Origin: Ga0077560 sp046330395
GTDB taxonomy: Bacteria > Actinomycetota > Thermoleophilia > Miltoncostaeales > Miltoncostaeaceae
Length of the DNA: 64,000 bases
NCBI GenBank assembly: GCA_046330395.1
Contig: JAXLSS010000014.1
Span: 17,981 to 81,980 of the forward strand
Direction of reading: 5' to 3'
Shown in pieces: positions 1 to 7,977 of the stretch; the stretch's first letter is position 1; every line of letters starts with the position of its first letter. Both the position numbers and the translations under genes were made by a program. The notes under the pieces are model-generated. The model was not told the DNA's origin. It saw only the letters and a program-made list of their open reading frames with translations, and did not search any database.

Positions 1-1756
1 CGCCCGGCAGGGCGGTGCGCTCGGCCGCCTCGTGGTGGAACTTGGGACGCCCCAGCGCGTCGCGCATCAGCGCCTCGTCCACCACCACCGGGCCGACCTC
101 GCCGTCGGCGATGCGGGTGGCGGCGCGGCGCGCCAGCTTGGCCAGCTCCCGCTCCAGCGAGCGCACGCCCGCCTCACGGGTGTGGTCGGCGATGACGTGC
201 CGCAGCGTGTCGTCGTCCACCACGATCTCCTCGGGGTGCAGCCCGTTGCGGCGCACCTGGCGCGGCAGCAGGTGCTGGCGGGCGATGGCCAGCTTCTCGT
301 CCTCGGTGTACCCGTCCAGCCGGATCACCTCCATGCGGTCCAGGAGGGGGCCGGGGATGGTGTCGGCCACGTTGGCGGTGGCCAGGAACAGCACCTCCGA
401 CAGATCCAGGTCCACGTCCAGGTAGTGGTCGCGGAAGGTGTGGTTCTGGGCGGGGTCCAGCACCTCCAGCAGCGCCGAGGTGGGGTCGCCACGCCAGTCG
501 GCGCCGACCTTGTCGATCTCGTCCAGCAGGATCACCGGGTTGCGGGTGCCGGCGTCGCGCATCGCGCGCACCAGACGGCCGGGGAGGGCCCCCACATAGG
601 TGCGCCGGTGCCCGCGGATCTCCGCCTCGTCGCGGATGCCACCCAGGCTGATGCGCACGAACTCGCGACCCAGCGCCCGGGCCACCGACTCACCCAGGGA
701 GGTCTTGCCCACCCCGGGCGGCCCCACCAGCGCCAGGATGACGCCGGTGCTGGCGTCGTCCATCTCGCGCTCGCGGCGCAGCTTGCGCACCGCCAGGTAC
801 TCCAGGATGCGCTCCTTCACCTTCTCCAGGCCGGCGTGGTCGGCGTCCAGCACGTCGCGTGCCGCCGACAGGTCCAGCCGGTCCTCCGAGCGGGTGTCCC
901 ACGGCAGCGACACCATCCACTCCAGGTAGGTGCGGATCATCCCCGCCTCGGGGCCCTCGGCGTGCCGCTCCAGGCGGCCCAGTTCGCGCTCGGCCTCCTT
1001 GCGGGCGGCATCGGGCATGCCGGAGGCCGCGATGCGCGCGCGCCAGTCCTCGCCGCCCTCGCCGTCCTCGCCGTCCAGCTCCCGCTGGATGGCGTCCATC
1101 TGCCGGCGCAGGATGGCCTCGCGCTGGCTGCGCTCCATGCCCTCGCTGACCTCGTCTCGGATCTTGCGCCGCACGTGCACCTCGGCCAGCCGGTCGCGCT
1201 GCGCGGCGATGGCACGGCGCAGGCGGGGTTCCACCTCGGTGAGGGCCAGGATCTCGGCCTTCACCGACGCGTCGATCTCCGGGGCGAAGCCGATGGTGTC
1301 GGCCAGCCGCCCCGCGTTGGGGATGGCGCGCAGGAACGCGGCCACCCGGCCGGTGTCACCGCGGGTGCGGGCCACCTCCTCCACCACGGCCCGGTACTCG
1401 GCCGCCAGCGCCGCCACCTCATCGGAGGTGTCGTCCGGCTCGGCCAGCTCCTCCGCCGTCGCCATCATGGGGGTGCCCTCACCGGCGCTGAGGATCACGG
1501 CGCGCGGGCCGGCCTCCACGGCCACGCCCCGGGTGCCGTCGGGCAGCGTGATCTGCCCGGTCACCTGCGTCACGGCGCCAACGGAGCCCAGCGTCCCGTC
1601 GATGCGCGGGACGGCCAGCAGGCGCCCGTCCTGCGCGGCCTCCAGCGCCGCGATGTGCTCCGGGTCGATGAGCGGGAAGGTCACGCTCATGCCCGGCAGC
1701 AGCACCACGTCGTCCAGTGCCAGCACGGGGAGCTGCAGGGTCGTCACTCGTTCCAT
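1..1756 (-). CDS. lon: ATP-dependent Lon protease, C-terminus cut by window edge
   Basis: This is a cytosolic AAA+ serine protease that unfolds and degrades damaged and regulatory proteins. About 585 residues are visible. They comprise an N-terminal substrate-binding domain (LPVLALDDVVLLPGMSVTFPL), a helical region, and a complete AAA+ module with Walker A GPPGVGKTSL, Walker B ILLDEIDK and a sensor region. The sequence ends before the Ser-Lys catalytic domain, which lies beyond base 1. The ATG at 1756 is preceded by AAGGGG at good spacing. A promoter candidate lies upstream, and the gene diverges from the HAD phosphatase. No HspR-type (HAIR) inverted repeat was seen upstream. Family assignment is secure. 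Confidence 0.95.
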   Translation of the reverse strand, partial: MERVTTLQLPVLALDDVVLLPGMSVTFPLIDPEHIAALEAAQDGRLLAVPRIDGTLGSVGAVTQVTGQITLPDGTRGVAVEAGPRAVILSAGEGTPMMATAEELAEPDDTSDEVAALAAEYRAVVEEVARTRGDTGRVAAFLRAIPNAGRLADTIGFAPEIDASVKAEILALTEVEPRLRRAIAAQRDRLAEVHVRRKIRDEVSEGMERSQREAILRRQMDAIQRELDGEDGEGGEDWRARIAASGMPDAARKEAERELGRLERHAEGPEAGMIRTYLEWMVSLPWDTRSEDRLDLSAARDVLDADHAGLEKVKERILEYLAVRKLRREREMDDASTGVILALVGPPGVGKTSLGESVARALGREFVRISLGGIRDEAEIRGHRRTYVGALPGRLVRAMRDAGTRNPVILLDEIDKVGADWRGDPTSALLEVLDPAQNHTFRDHYLDVDLDLSEVLFLATANVADTIPGPLLDRMEVIRLDGYTEDEKLAIARQHLLPRQVRRNGLHPEEIVVDDDTLRHVIADHTREAGVRSLERELAKLARRAATRIADGEVGPVVVDEALMRDALGRPKFHHEAAERTALPG

Positions 1757-1821
1757 TCGGGTTCACCCCTTCGACTGGGTGGGCACACACCGGCAACCCA
1801 TTTGGATCACCGGTGAACGAC

Positions 1822-1850
1822 AGGTTACGAACAGTAATCGAACCCGTCAA
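1822..1850 (-). promoter_or_regulatory. Candidate sigma70-type promoter for lon
   Basis: On the minus strand TTGACG (1845-1850) and TAACCT (1822-1827) are separated by 17 nt. Transcription would start near 1815 and leave a leader of about 60 nt before the lon ATG at 1756. This is consensus matching only. Confidence 0.45.
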
Positions 1851-1887
1851 GCACAATGCGTGAGGCCCCGATTGAGGAACGGACAAG

Positions 1888-2556
1888 TTGGCCGAGCGCG
1901 CGGTTGATGCGGTGATCTTCGACATGGACGGCGTGCTGCTGGACAGTGAGCGCGCCTGGGACGAGGTGCGTGAGGAACTCACCGCTGAGCATGGCGGCCG
2001 GTGGCACGACGCGGCCCAGCGGGACATGATGGGCATGAACTCCCAGGAGTGGCCCGCCTACATGCGCACGCGGCTCGGGGTGAACCTGGACGACGCCCGC
2101 ATCCTGCGCATGGTCACCGACGCCCTGGCGGCCCGCTACCGGGTGCGCCTGCCGTTGCTGCCCGGCGCGGACACGGCGGTGCGGGCGCTCGCCGGCCGCT
2201 GGCCCCTGGCGGTGGCCTCATCCTCACCGGCCGAGCTCATCGAGGCGGCACTCGCGGCGGCGGGCCTGCGGGACGCCTTCGCCCACGTGGTGTCCTCGGA
2301 GGCCGTCCCCCGCGGCAAGCCCGCGCCGGATGTCTATCTGCTGGCCGCGCGGCGCCTGGGGGCGCCCGCGGGTCGCTGCGTGGCCGTGGAGGACTCGGGC
2401 AACGGCATCCTTGCCGGGCTGGCCGCCGGAATGGCCGTGGTGGCCATCCCCAACCCGGACTACCCGCCGCCCGGGGATGTCCTGCGGCGCTGCGCCGCGG
2501 TGCTCACCGGCATCGCGGCGCTCACCACCGAGGTGGTGGCCGCCGCGGCCGGCTGA
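1888..2556 (+). CDS. HAD-superfamily phosphatase, beta-phosphoglucomutase-like
   Basis: This is a 222-residue cytosolic HAD hydrolase, the normal length for the beta-phosphoglucomutase/phosphatase subgroup. Motif I is DMDGVLLDSE (nucleophile Asp near residue 12). Motif II is the SSS of VASSSPAE, motif III the Lys of RGKPAPD, and motif IV EDSGNG. The small helical cap between motifs I and II matches subclass I. The TTG start at 1888 has GAGGAACG upstream. The substrate is probably a sugar phosphate or other small phosphoester and cannot be read from sequence. It diverges from lon and its stop directly abuts the convergent zinc-ribbon gene. Confidence 0.85.
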   Translation: MAERAVDAVIFDMDGVLLDSERAWDEVREELTAEHGGRWHDAAQRDMMGMNSQEWPAYMRTRLGVNLDDARILRMVTDALAARYRVRLPLLPGADTAVRALAGRWPLAVASSSPAELIEAALAAAGLRDAFAHVVSSEAVPRGKPAPDVYLLAARRLGAPAGRCVAVEDSGNGILAGLAAGMAVVAIPNPDYPPPGDVLRRCAAVLTGIAALTTEVVAAAAG

Positions 2557-2862
2557 TCAGCGGTGGTGCCGGTCGTCCTCGTCGCGGTCGCGCCACGAGT
2601 GCATACCGCCGCGGTGCTGGTCGGCGACCTCCTCCTGGGGGTGCTCCTCGCGATACCAGGGGGCGTTCCACGCGCGCAGCGATCCCAGCGCGTCGATGCT
2701 CTTGAGCCAGCGCACGAAGTCGGCCACCAGCTGTTCACGGCACATGCGGCAGAACGAGTCCCCCATCGCGGTGCTGCGCTCGTGGCACAGCGTGCAGCGG
2801 CGGGGCGCGCGGGCGCGTTGGGGGGGTGAGGCGAGGCGGATCGGGTATGCGGAGGTGCTCAT
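2557..2862 (-). CDS. Small protein with a four-cysteine zinc-ribbon-like motif
   Basis: This 101-residue protein has an unknown function. Its N-terminal half carries CTLC followed 14 residues later by CRMC, a plausible zinc site, and then a helix-rich stretch (LVADFVRWLKSIDALG). The C-terminus is hydrophilic and rich in Asp, Arg and His (DRDEDDRHHR), which could also bind metal. ATG 2862 was chosen over the farther upstream in-frame ATG at 2922, because the latter would run across the putative LysR operator. It diverges from the LysR gene and converges with the HAD gene. Function cannot be assigned. Confidence 0.6.
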   Translation of the reverse strand: MSTSAYPIRLASPPQRARAPRRCTLCHERSTAMGDSFCRMCREQLVADFVRWLKSIDALGSLRAWNAPWYREEHPQEEVADQHRGGMHSWRDRDEDDRHHR

Positions 2863-2882
2863 GGCGCGGTCCCGGGGGCGGG

Positions 2883-2901
2883 GATAGGTGATACCTCTAT
2901 C
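2883..2901. promoter_or_regulatory. Inverted repeat, candidate LysR-type operator
   Basis: GATAG-N9-CTATC encloses a second dyad AGGT-GAT-ACCT (2886-2896). It lies between two divergent genes, about 93 bp upstream of the lysR start. Position and nested symmetry suit an autoregulatory LysR binding site. This is not proven. Confidence 0.4.
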
Positions 2902-2980
2902 GACTGCGTGACGGAATCGCACAACCGCCCATCGGACCCATCAGCGCCGTCCGGACCCGCTCCCGACCTGAAAATGGCTC

Positions 2981-2986
2981 TAAAAT
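2981..2986 (+). promoter_or_regulatory. -10 hexamer for a probably leaderless lysR transcript
   Basis: TAAAAT ends 7 nt before the lysR ATG at 2994, so transcription would begin at or next to the start codon. No Shine-Dalgarno sequence is present. No convincing -35 was seen. Confidence 0.4.
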
Positions 2987-2993
2987 CGCCGGA

Positions 2994-3908
2994 ATGGATC
3001 TGCGCCACCTCAACACCCTCCGCATGGTCGTCGATCGCGGCTCGTTCTCCGGGGCCGCCGAGGAGCTGCAGATCACCCAGCCCGCGGTGTCCCTGCAGAT
3101 CCGGGCGCTGGAGGAATCGCTGGGGCATCGCCTGCTGGACCGCTCGGGCCGGCGGGTGCGCCTGACCGAGGCCGGGGAGGTGGCCTACCGCCACGCCAAG
3201 CGGGCGGCGGCCATGGAGAGTGAGCTCGGCCGCGAACTGCAGGAGCTGGATACCAGCATCGCCGGGCCCCTGGTGCTGGGCAGCTCCACCGGCCCCGGGG
3301 AGCTGGTGCTGCCCCGGCTGCTGGGGCGATTCGCCGCCCAGCACCCCGCGGTGCGCGTGCACCTCAACGTCCTGGACACCCAGACCGTGTGCGACCGGGT
3401 GCTGGACGAGGAGCTGGAGCTGGGCGTGGTGGGGGCGGCCCGGGCGCATCGCGGCCTGGTGTTCCAGCCGTTCATGCGCGACGAGCTGGTGGCCATCGTG
3501 CCGCCGGGCCACGCGCTGGCCGGCCGGGCCAGCGTGGGGGTGGCCGAGCTGGCACAGCATCCCCTGCTGGTGCAGCAGAACGGCAGCGGCGTGCGCTCGG
3601 TGGTGGAGCAGGCCATGCGCGACGCCGGCGTGCGCGACCGCGACGTCACCGTGGCGATGGAGCTGGGCCTGCAGCAGTCGGTGAAGGCCGCGGTGCTGGA
3701 CGGCTTCGGCATCACGGTGATCTCGCGGCTGGCCGTGGAGCGCGAGGTGGCCGACGGCAGCCTGGTGGCCGTGGCCCTGGAGGGGCAGGGCCTGGCCCGC
3801 GAGTTCTGGGTGGTGCGCCACGCCGGGCGGACCCCGCGCCGCGCCGCCACCGCCTTCCTGGACTTCGCCGCTGCCGAGTTGGCGCAGGTGGGGGCGGGCG
3901 GAGGGTGA
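2994..3908 (+). CDS. LysR-family transcriptional regulator
   Basis: This is a 304-residue LysR-type regulator of standard length. Residues 1-60 form the winged helix-turn-helix (LRHLNTLRMVVDRGSFSGAAEELQITQPAVSLQIRALEE). They are followed by a linker helix and a two-lobed effector domain, with family landmarks LVLGSSTGPGE, LVAIVPPGHALA and GFGITVISRLAVERE. Its stop overlaps the GTG of the flavoprotein by 4 nt, so the two are translationally coupled and it probably regulates that cluster. Overall form resembles the CysB/CysL branch of sulfur regulators, but the effector cannot be read from sequence. Confidence 0.9.
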   Translation: MDLRHLNTLRMVVDRGSFSGAAEELQITQPAVSLQIRALEESLGHRLLDRSGRRVRLTEAGEVAYRHAKRAAAMESELGRELQELDTSIAGPLVLGSSTGPGELVLPRLLGRFAAQHPAVRVHLNVLDTQTVCDRVLDEELELGVVGAARAHRGLVFQPFMRDELVAIVPPGHALAGRASVGVAELAQHPLLVQQNGSGVRSVVEQAMRDAGVRDRDVTVAMELGLQQSVKAAVLDGFGITVISRLAVEREVADGSLVAVALEGQGLAREFWVVRHAGRTPRRAATAFLDFAAAELAQVGAGGG

Positions 3909-5119
3909 CGGCGGCCGACCGGCCCTGCGACGTGCTGGTGGTGGGCTCGGGTGGGGCCGGCATGTGCGCCGCCGTCGCCGCCGCCGACGCGGGTGCCCGG
4001 GTGGTGGTGGTGACCAAGTCGGCGCTGGGGGCGTCCAACACCGGGCGGGCGCAGGGCGGCATCCAGGCGGCGATGGGGGACGACGACTCGGTGGCCTTCC
4101 ACTGGGAGGACACCCTGGCGGCCGGCCACAACGACGGCGACCCGGAGCTGGTGCGCAAGCTCACCGGCGACGGGCCCGATGCCATCGGCTGGCTGTCCGG
4201 GCTGGGGGTGGAGTTCAGCCGCGATGACGGGGCGCTGCGCATCCTGCGCTGCGGGGGCGCGCGCAACCCGCGGCTGCTGCAGGCCGGTGAGCGCACGGGC
4301 GCGGAGATGGTGAAGGCCCTGCGCGCGGCCGTGCGCGGCCGCGACATCCGGGTGCTCGAGTCCACCGCCCTCGACGACCTGGCGCCCACCGCCGCCGGGT
4401 GGCGGGCCACCCTGGGCGGGGCCCACGCGGGGCCATTGGACGCGGGCGCGGTGGTGCTGGCGGCGGGGGGTGGCCTGGGCGGTGAGGCCAAGCGCCTGGG
4501 TCTGGGCAGCACCAACCACCCGGACGCCACGCCGGAGGTGCTGGAGCTGGCGGTGCGGCTCGGCGCACCCGCGGTGCACCTGGACAGCTGGCAGCAGCAC
4601 CCCACCGGCTCGGTGTGGCCGGCGGCGCTGGCGGGCTACTCGCTGCCGGAGACCACCCGCAGCTACGGCGCCACGCTGCACGACGCCGACGGGGCCCGGT
4701 TCGTGGACGAGCTGGCGCCGCGCGACGTGGTGGCCGGGGCCATCACCGCGACCGTGGCGGCGGGGCGGGGCGTGGCGGCGCCGGACGGCAACCTGGGCGT
4801 GTGGCTGGACACCCCCGCCATCGACCGCCTCAACGGCGCGGGCTTCACCGCGCGGCGGCTGGCCTACGTGCACAACCGGTACGCCAAGGCGGGCGTGGAC
4901 ATCACCCGCGAGCGGGTGCTGGTGTACCCGGTGCTGCACTACCGCAACGGCGGCGTCCTCATCGACGTGCACGGCGCCACGGGCCTGCCCGGGGTGTTCG
5001 CGGCGGGCGAGATCACCGGGGGCGTGCACGGCACCAACCGCCTCATGGGCAACTCGCTGCTGGATACGGTGGTGTTCGGGCGCACCGCCGGACGGTCCGC
5101 GGCGCTGGCCGCCCGATGA
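3905..5119 (+). CDS. FAD-dependent fumarate reductase / aspartate oxidase-like flavoprotein
   Basis: This is a 404-residue FAD-binding_2 flavoprotein. The N-terminus has the Rossmann motif VVGSGGAGMCAAVAAADAGARVVVVTKS, followed by NTGRAQGGIQAA, which is typical of the SdhA/FrdA/NadB family. A second FAD contact GVFAAGEITGGVHGTNRLMGNSLLDTVVFG is near the C-terminus. The C-terminal helical domain of SdhA and NadB is missing, so the protein is about 130-170 residues shorter than those enzymes. It sits between a LysR gene (4-nt overlap) and a phosphosulfolactate synthase gene, which hints at oxidation or reduction of a C3 hydroxy- or keto-acid related to sulfolactate. True NadB or SdhA is unlikely. 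Confidence 0.8.
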   Translation: MTAADRPCDVLVVGSGGAGMCAAVAAADAGARVVVVTKSALGASNTGRAQGGIQAAMGDDDSVAFHWEDTLAAGHNDGDPELVRKLTGDGPDAIGWLSGLGVEFSRDDGALRILRCGGARNPRLLQAGERTGAEMVKALRAAVRGRDIRVLESTALDDLAPTAAGWRATLGGAHAGPLDAGAVVLAAGGGLGGEAKRLGLGSTNHPDATPEVLELAVRLGAPAVHLDSWQQHPTGSVWPAALAGYSLPETTRSYGATLHDADGARFVDELAPRDVVAGAITATVAAGRGVAAPDGNLGVWLDTPAIDRLNGAGFTARRLAYVHNRYAKAGVDITRERVLVYPVLHYRNGGVLIDVHGATGLPGVFAAGEITGGVHGTNRLMGNSLLDTVVFGRTAGRSAALAAR

Positions 5120-5141
5120 TCACGACGAAAGCGAACCCCCT

Positions 5142-5945
5142 GTGACGACCACCCCTCCCGACGCGCTCCCCGACTTCCTGTCCCTGCCCGGCCGGCCGCC
5201 CAAGCCGCGTCAGGCCGGTTTGACGCACGTGATCGACAAGGGCATGTCGCTGCGCCAGGTGTCGGACATGCTGGAGTCGGGCGGGGCCTACGTCGACATC
5301 GTCAAGTTCGGCTGGGGCACCGGGTATGTCAGCCCCAACCTGCGCGAGAAGATCGCGATGCTGCACGACGCCGGCATCACCCCGGTGCTGGGCGGCACCT
5401 TCTTCGAGATCTGCCTGGCCCAGCAGAAGGTGGACCAGTGGCGGCGCTGGGTGTCCGAGCTGGGGCTCACCCACGTGGAGGTGAGCGACGGCATCATCAC
5501 GCTGCCCCACGCAATGAAGCTGGAGTACATCAGCCGGCTGTCACGTGACTTCGTGGTGCTGAGCGAGGTGGGCAGCAAGGACCTGGAGGTGGTGATCGCC
5601 CCCTATCGCTGGGTGGAGCTGATCGACGCGGAGCTGCGGGCCGGCGCGTGGAAGGTGATCACCGAGGCACGGGAGAGCGGCACGGCGGGCATCTTCCGGG
5701 GGTCGGGAGAGGTGCGCATGGGCCTCATCGACGAGATCGTGCACGCCATCGACCCCAACCGGCTGCTGTTCGAGGCGCCCCAGAAGGCCCAGCAGGTGTG
5801 GTTCATCGAGAAGTTCGGCCCCAACACCAACCTGGGGAACATCCCGCCCGACGAGGTGGTGCCGCTGGAGACGCTGCGGCTGGGCCTGCGGGCCGACACG
5901 CTGAAGGCCACCATCAAGGACAACGTGGACGGCGCCGGAATCTGA
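5142..5945 (+). CDS. comA: Phosphosulfolactate synthase (ComA family)
   Basis: This 267-residue protein matches the ComA family across its length, including FGWGTGYVSP, LGGTFFEICLAQQKV, VSDGIITLP, EVGSKD, ITEARESGTAGIFRGSGEVR and FEAPQKAQQVWFI. ComA joins sulfite to phosphoenolpyruvate to make phosphosulfolactate, a step known in coenzyme M synthesis in archaea and in sulfolactate formation in bacilli. The GTG start at 5142 is 22 nt after the flavoprotein stop. Coenzyme M genes are not otherwise present, so the product here is probably sulfolactate or another sulfonate. Related proteins of uncertain reaction (plant HSA32) share the fold. Confidence 0.85.
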   Translation: MTTTPPDALPDFLSLPGRPPKPRQAGLTHVIDKGMSLRQVSDMLESGGAYVDIVKFGWGTGYVSPNLREKIAMLHDAGITPVLGGTFFEICLAQQKVDQWRRWVSELGLTHVEVSDGIITLPHAMKLEYISRLSRDFVVLSEVGSKDLEVVIAPYRWVELIDAELRAGAWKVITEARESGTAGIFRGSGEVRMGLIDEIVHAIDPNRLLFEAPQKAQQVWFIEKFGPNTNLGNIPPDEVVPLETLRLGLRADTLKATIKDNVDGAGI

Positions 5946-6012
5946 GCAACCACCCGGAAACGGGCCGGGCGCGTTTGGCGGTGCTTCACCACATGCGCAA
6001 GGATGCGCGCCG

Positions 6013-7950
6013 ATGAGGTCCGTGCCCGCTCTCGTCATCGCCTCGGCGTTGCTGTGCGCCGCCCCGGCGGCGGCCCAGACATCCCCGGACCGCCCCATGG
6101 GCAACGTGTTCGACTGGGGCCACGAGCTCAACCAGGACGACCTGCCCAACTACGTGCCCCGGTCCGCGCCCATGGTGCCCGCGGGCCGTTGGTACCGCAC
6201 CATCAGCACCATCCTGCGCGATGCCGGCCAGTCGGGGCTGTGGTTCAGCGGGCCCAGCGCCCTGCCGTTCCCGCCGCTGCCCCTGGCCCCCAACGAGCCG
6301 GTCAAATGGCGCAACCCGCGCAACTTCCGGCGCATGTACACCTCCACGGGCCTGAAGTGGGACGTGGCGTATGAGGTGTGGGCGGCGCGCAAGGCCCTGA
6401 AGACCCGCGGGGTCAGCGTGCTGGACGCCACCGTGGAGCGCACCAACTACACCCAGCGGGTGTCGCTGCTGGACCCGGTGTACCGGCGCGTGGCCCTGGG
6501 GGAGATCCGCCGCATCGTGCCGGGCCTGCGCAGGACGCCGTATGTGGCGGCCTACCGGGGATCCGACGAGCCCCTCATCCGCCTGCCCCGGGGCGGGGTG
6601 GCGCTGCGCAGCCGCTACGCCCGCTGGATGACGGGGCAGGTGCGGGCGGCCTCGCACCTGGATCCGCCACGCATCGCCGAGAAGCCCACCACCGACCCGG
6701 CCGCCGGTCTGCGCTGGCTGGCATACAACCGGTGGGCCGGCGACCGGTTCATGGGGCTGAAGGCCGAGCAGGCCCAGCTGATCCACCGCCTCTCACCGGG
6801 GTCGGTGGTGCTGCCCAACGACTTCGGGTTCATCAACGGCTTCGTCCCGTGGGACTACACGCGCCTGGCCGACTTCGCCGACGTGGTGGAGGCCGACCCG
6901 TACGTGGCCGGCGCCGAGCTGGACCGGTCCGGTCGCGGGCGGTACAACCCCGGCTTCGGCGCCAAGTTCCTGTCGGACCTCACCGGCAAGCGCGTGCGCA
7001 TCAACCTGCAGGCCTTCACCTACGGGGCCTACACCCCCACGGTGAGCGACCTGTACACGTGGGGCGCCCAGGCGCTGCGGGCGGGTGCCACCGACCTCAG
7101 CCTGTTCGCCTCCGACAACCCGCGGTTCACGGACAAGACCTTCTATGCGGGCATGCTGCGCCTGGCCACCGACCTGCGGGGCACCAGCCTGCCCGCGCCG
7201 CCCACCGACCCCACCCACCTGGTGGTGTACTCCACCGCCGCGGAGGGGCAGGGGCAGCCGGATCACAACGGTGATGCGCGCTACCTGGCATCCGGCGACG
7301 CGCTGTACACGCTGTACAGCCTGCTGGGCGAGCTCAACCACGGCGCCTTCAGCTTCGACGCCGACACGCGCCTGCTGCGCGACCCGTCCCGGCTCACCGC
7401 AGCCACCACCGTGTGGTTGCCCCGGGGCGACACCCTCGACCGGTCGTTCGCCGAGGAGCTGCTGCGCTGGGTGCGGGCCGGCGGCACGCTGATCGTGACC
7501 GACCCGCAGGCGTTCACCCGGGCCCCCGACGGCTCGTCCCTGGCCGACGTGCGTGACCAGCTCATCGGCGCCGCGCTGGGCGACACCCGGCCCGGAACGC
7601 TCATCCGCGTGGGCCCGGGGGCCGTGGGGCCCGGCAGCCCCAGGGACGAGCTGTTCGTCAACTCCGACGCCGCGGACGTGCGCGCCTTCACGTCGGTGCC
7701 CTCCGGGGCCGCCGTGCTGGGCGCGTTCCTGGACGGCAGCCCGGCCATCATCCGGCGCTCCGTTGGCGCCGGCAGGGTGGTGGCCTTCTCGGCCAACCTG
7801 CTGCAGCCCGAGAACCTGGACGACCCGGGGGACCTGACGACCCTGTTCGGGGCGCTGCACACCTGGTCCGGTGGCGGTGCCAGCGCGGCGTGGAACTACA
7901 CCATCCCGGGCGCCCCCGACCCGGCGGCGCTCCCCTGGTCGGGCAACTGA
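6013..7950 (+). CDS. Secreted glycoside-hydrolase-like protein (GH42-like layout)
   Basis: This is a 645-residue exported protein. The signal peptide is MRSVPALVIASALLCAAPAAAQ. The central part reads like a TIM-barrel hydrolase (KTRGVSVLDATVERTNYTQ, YVAAYRGSDEP, VVEADPYVAG, INLQAFTYGAY). From about residue 400 a second domain with LVVYSTAAEGQG, TVWLPRGDTLDRSFAEELLRWVRAGGTLIVTDPQAFTR and AGRVVAFSANLLQPENLDD resembles the GATase-like trimerisation domain of GH42 beta-galactosidases. Acidic residues suited to catalysis are present (SDEP, EADP) but cannot be assigned. It is transcribed away from comA and ends in a strong hairpin. Substrate unknown. Confidence 0.6.
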   Translation: MRSVPALVIASALLCAAPAAAQTSPDRPMGNVFDWGHELNQDDLPNYVPRSAPMVPAGRWYRTISTILRDAGQSGLWFSGPSALPFPPLPLAPNEPVKWRNPRNFRRMYTSTGLKWDVAYEVWAARKALKTRGVSVLDATVERTNYTQRVSLLDPVYRRVALGEIRRIVPGLRRTPYVAAYRGSDEPLIRLPRGGVALRSRYARWMTGQVRAASHLDPPRIAEKPTTDPAAGLRWLAYNRWAGDRFMGLKAEQAQLIHRLSPGSVVLPNDFGFINGFVPWDYTRLADFADVVEADPYVAGAELDRSGRGRYNPGFGAKFLSDLTGKRVRINLQAFTYGAYTPTVSDLYTWGAQALRAGATDLSLFASDNPRFTDKTFYAGMLRLATDLRGTSLPAPPTDPTHLVVYSTAAEGQGQPDHNGDARYLASGDALYTLYSLLGELNHGAFSFDADTRLLRDPSRLTAATTVWLPRGDTLDRSFAEELLRWVRAGGTLIVTDPQAFTRAPDGSSLADVRDQLIGAALGDTRPGTLIRVGPGAVGPGSPRDELFVNSDAADVRAFTSVPSGAAVLGAFLDGSPAIIRRSVGAGRVVAFSANLLQPENLDDPGDLTTLFGALHTWSGGGASAAWNYTIPGAPDPAALPWSGN

Positions 7951-7954
7951 CGCC

Positions 7955-7972
7955 CACCGGGGCCCCCCGGTG
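7955..7972. terminator. Hairpin between convergent genes
   Basis: CACCGGGG and CCCCGGTG form a perfect 8-bp stem with a two-base centre between the stop codons of two convergent genes. No U tract follows. It could act in both directions. Confidence 0.55.
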
Positions 7973-7977
7973 AGCCA

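Noticed and set aside
1757..1887. HspR (HAIR) operator upstream of lon
   Set aside because: No CTTGAGT-N7-ACTCAAG inverted repeat was found in the gap.
3905..5119. L-aspartate oxidase (nadB) or succinate dehydrogenase subunit
   Set aside because: The C-terminal helical domain is absent, no nadA/nadC or sdhB/C/D neighbours exist, and the context is comA.
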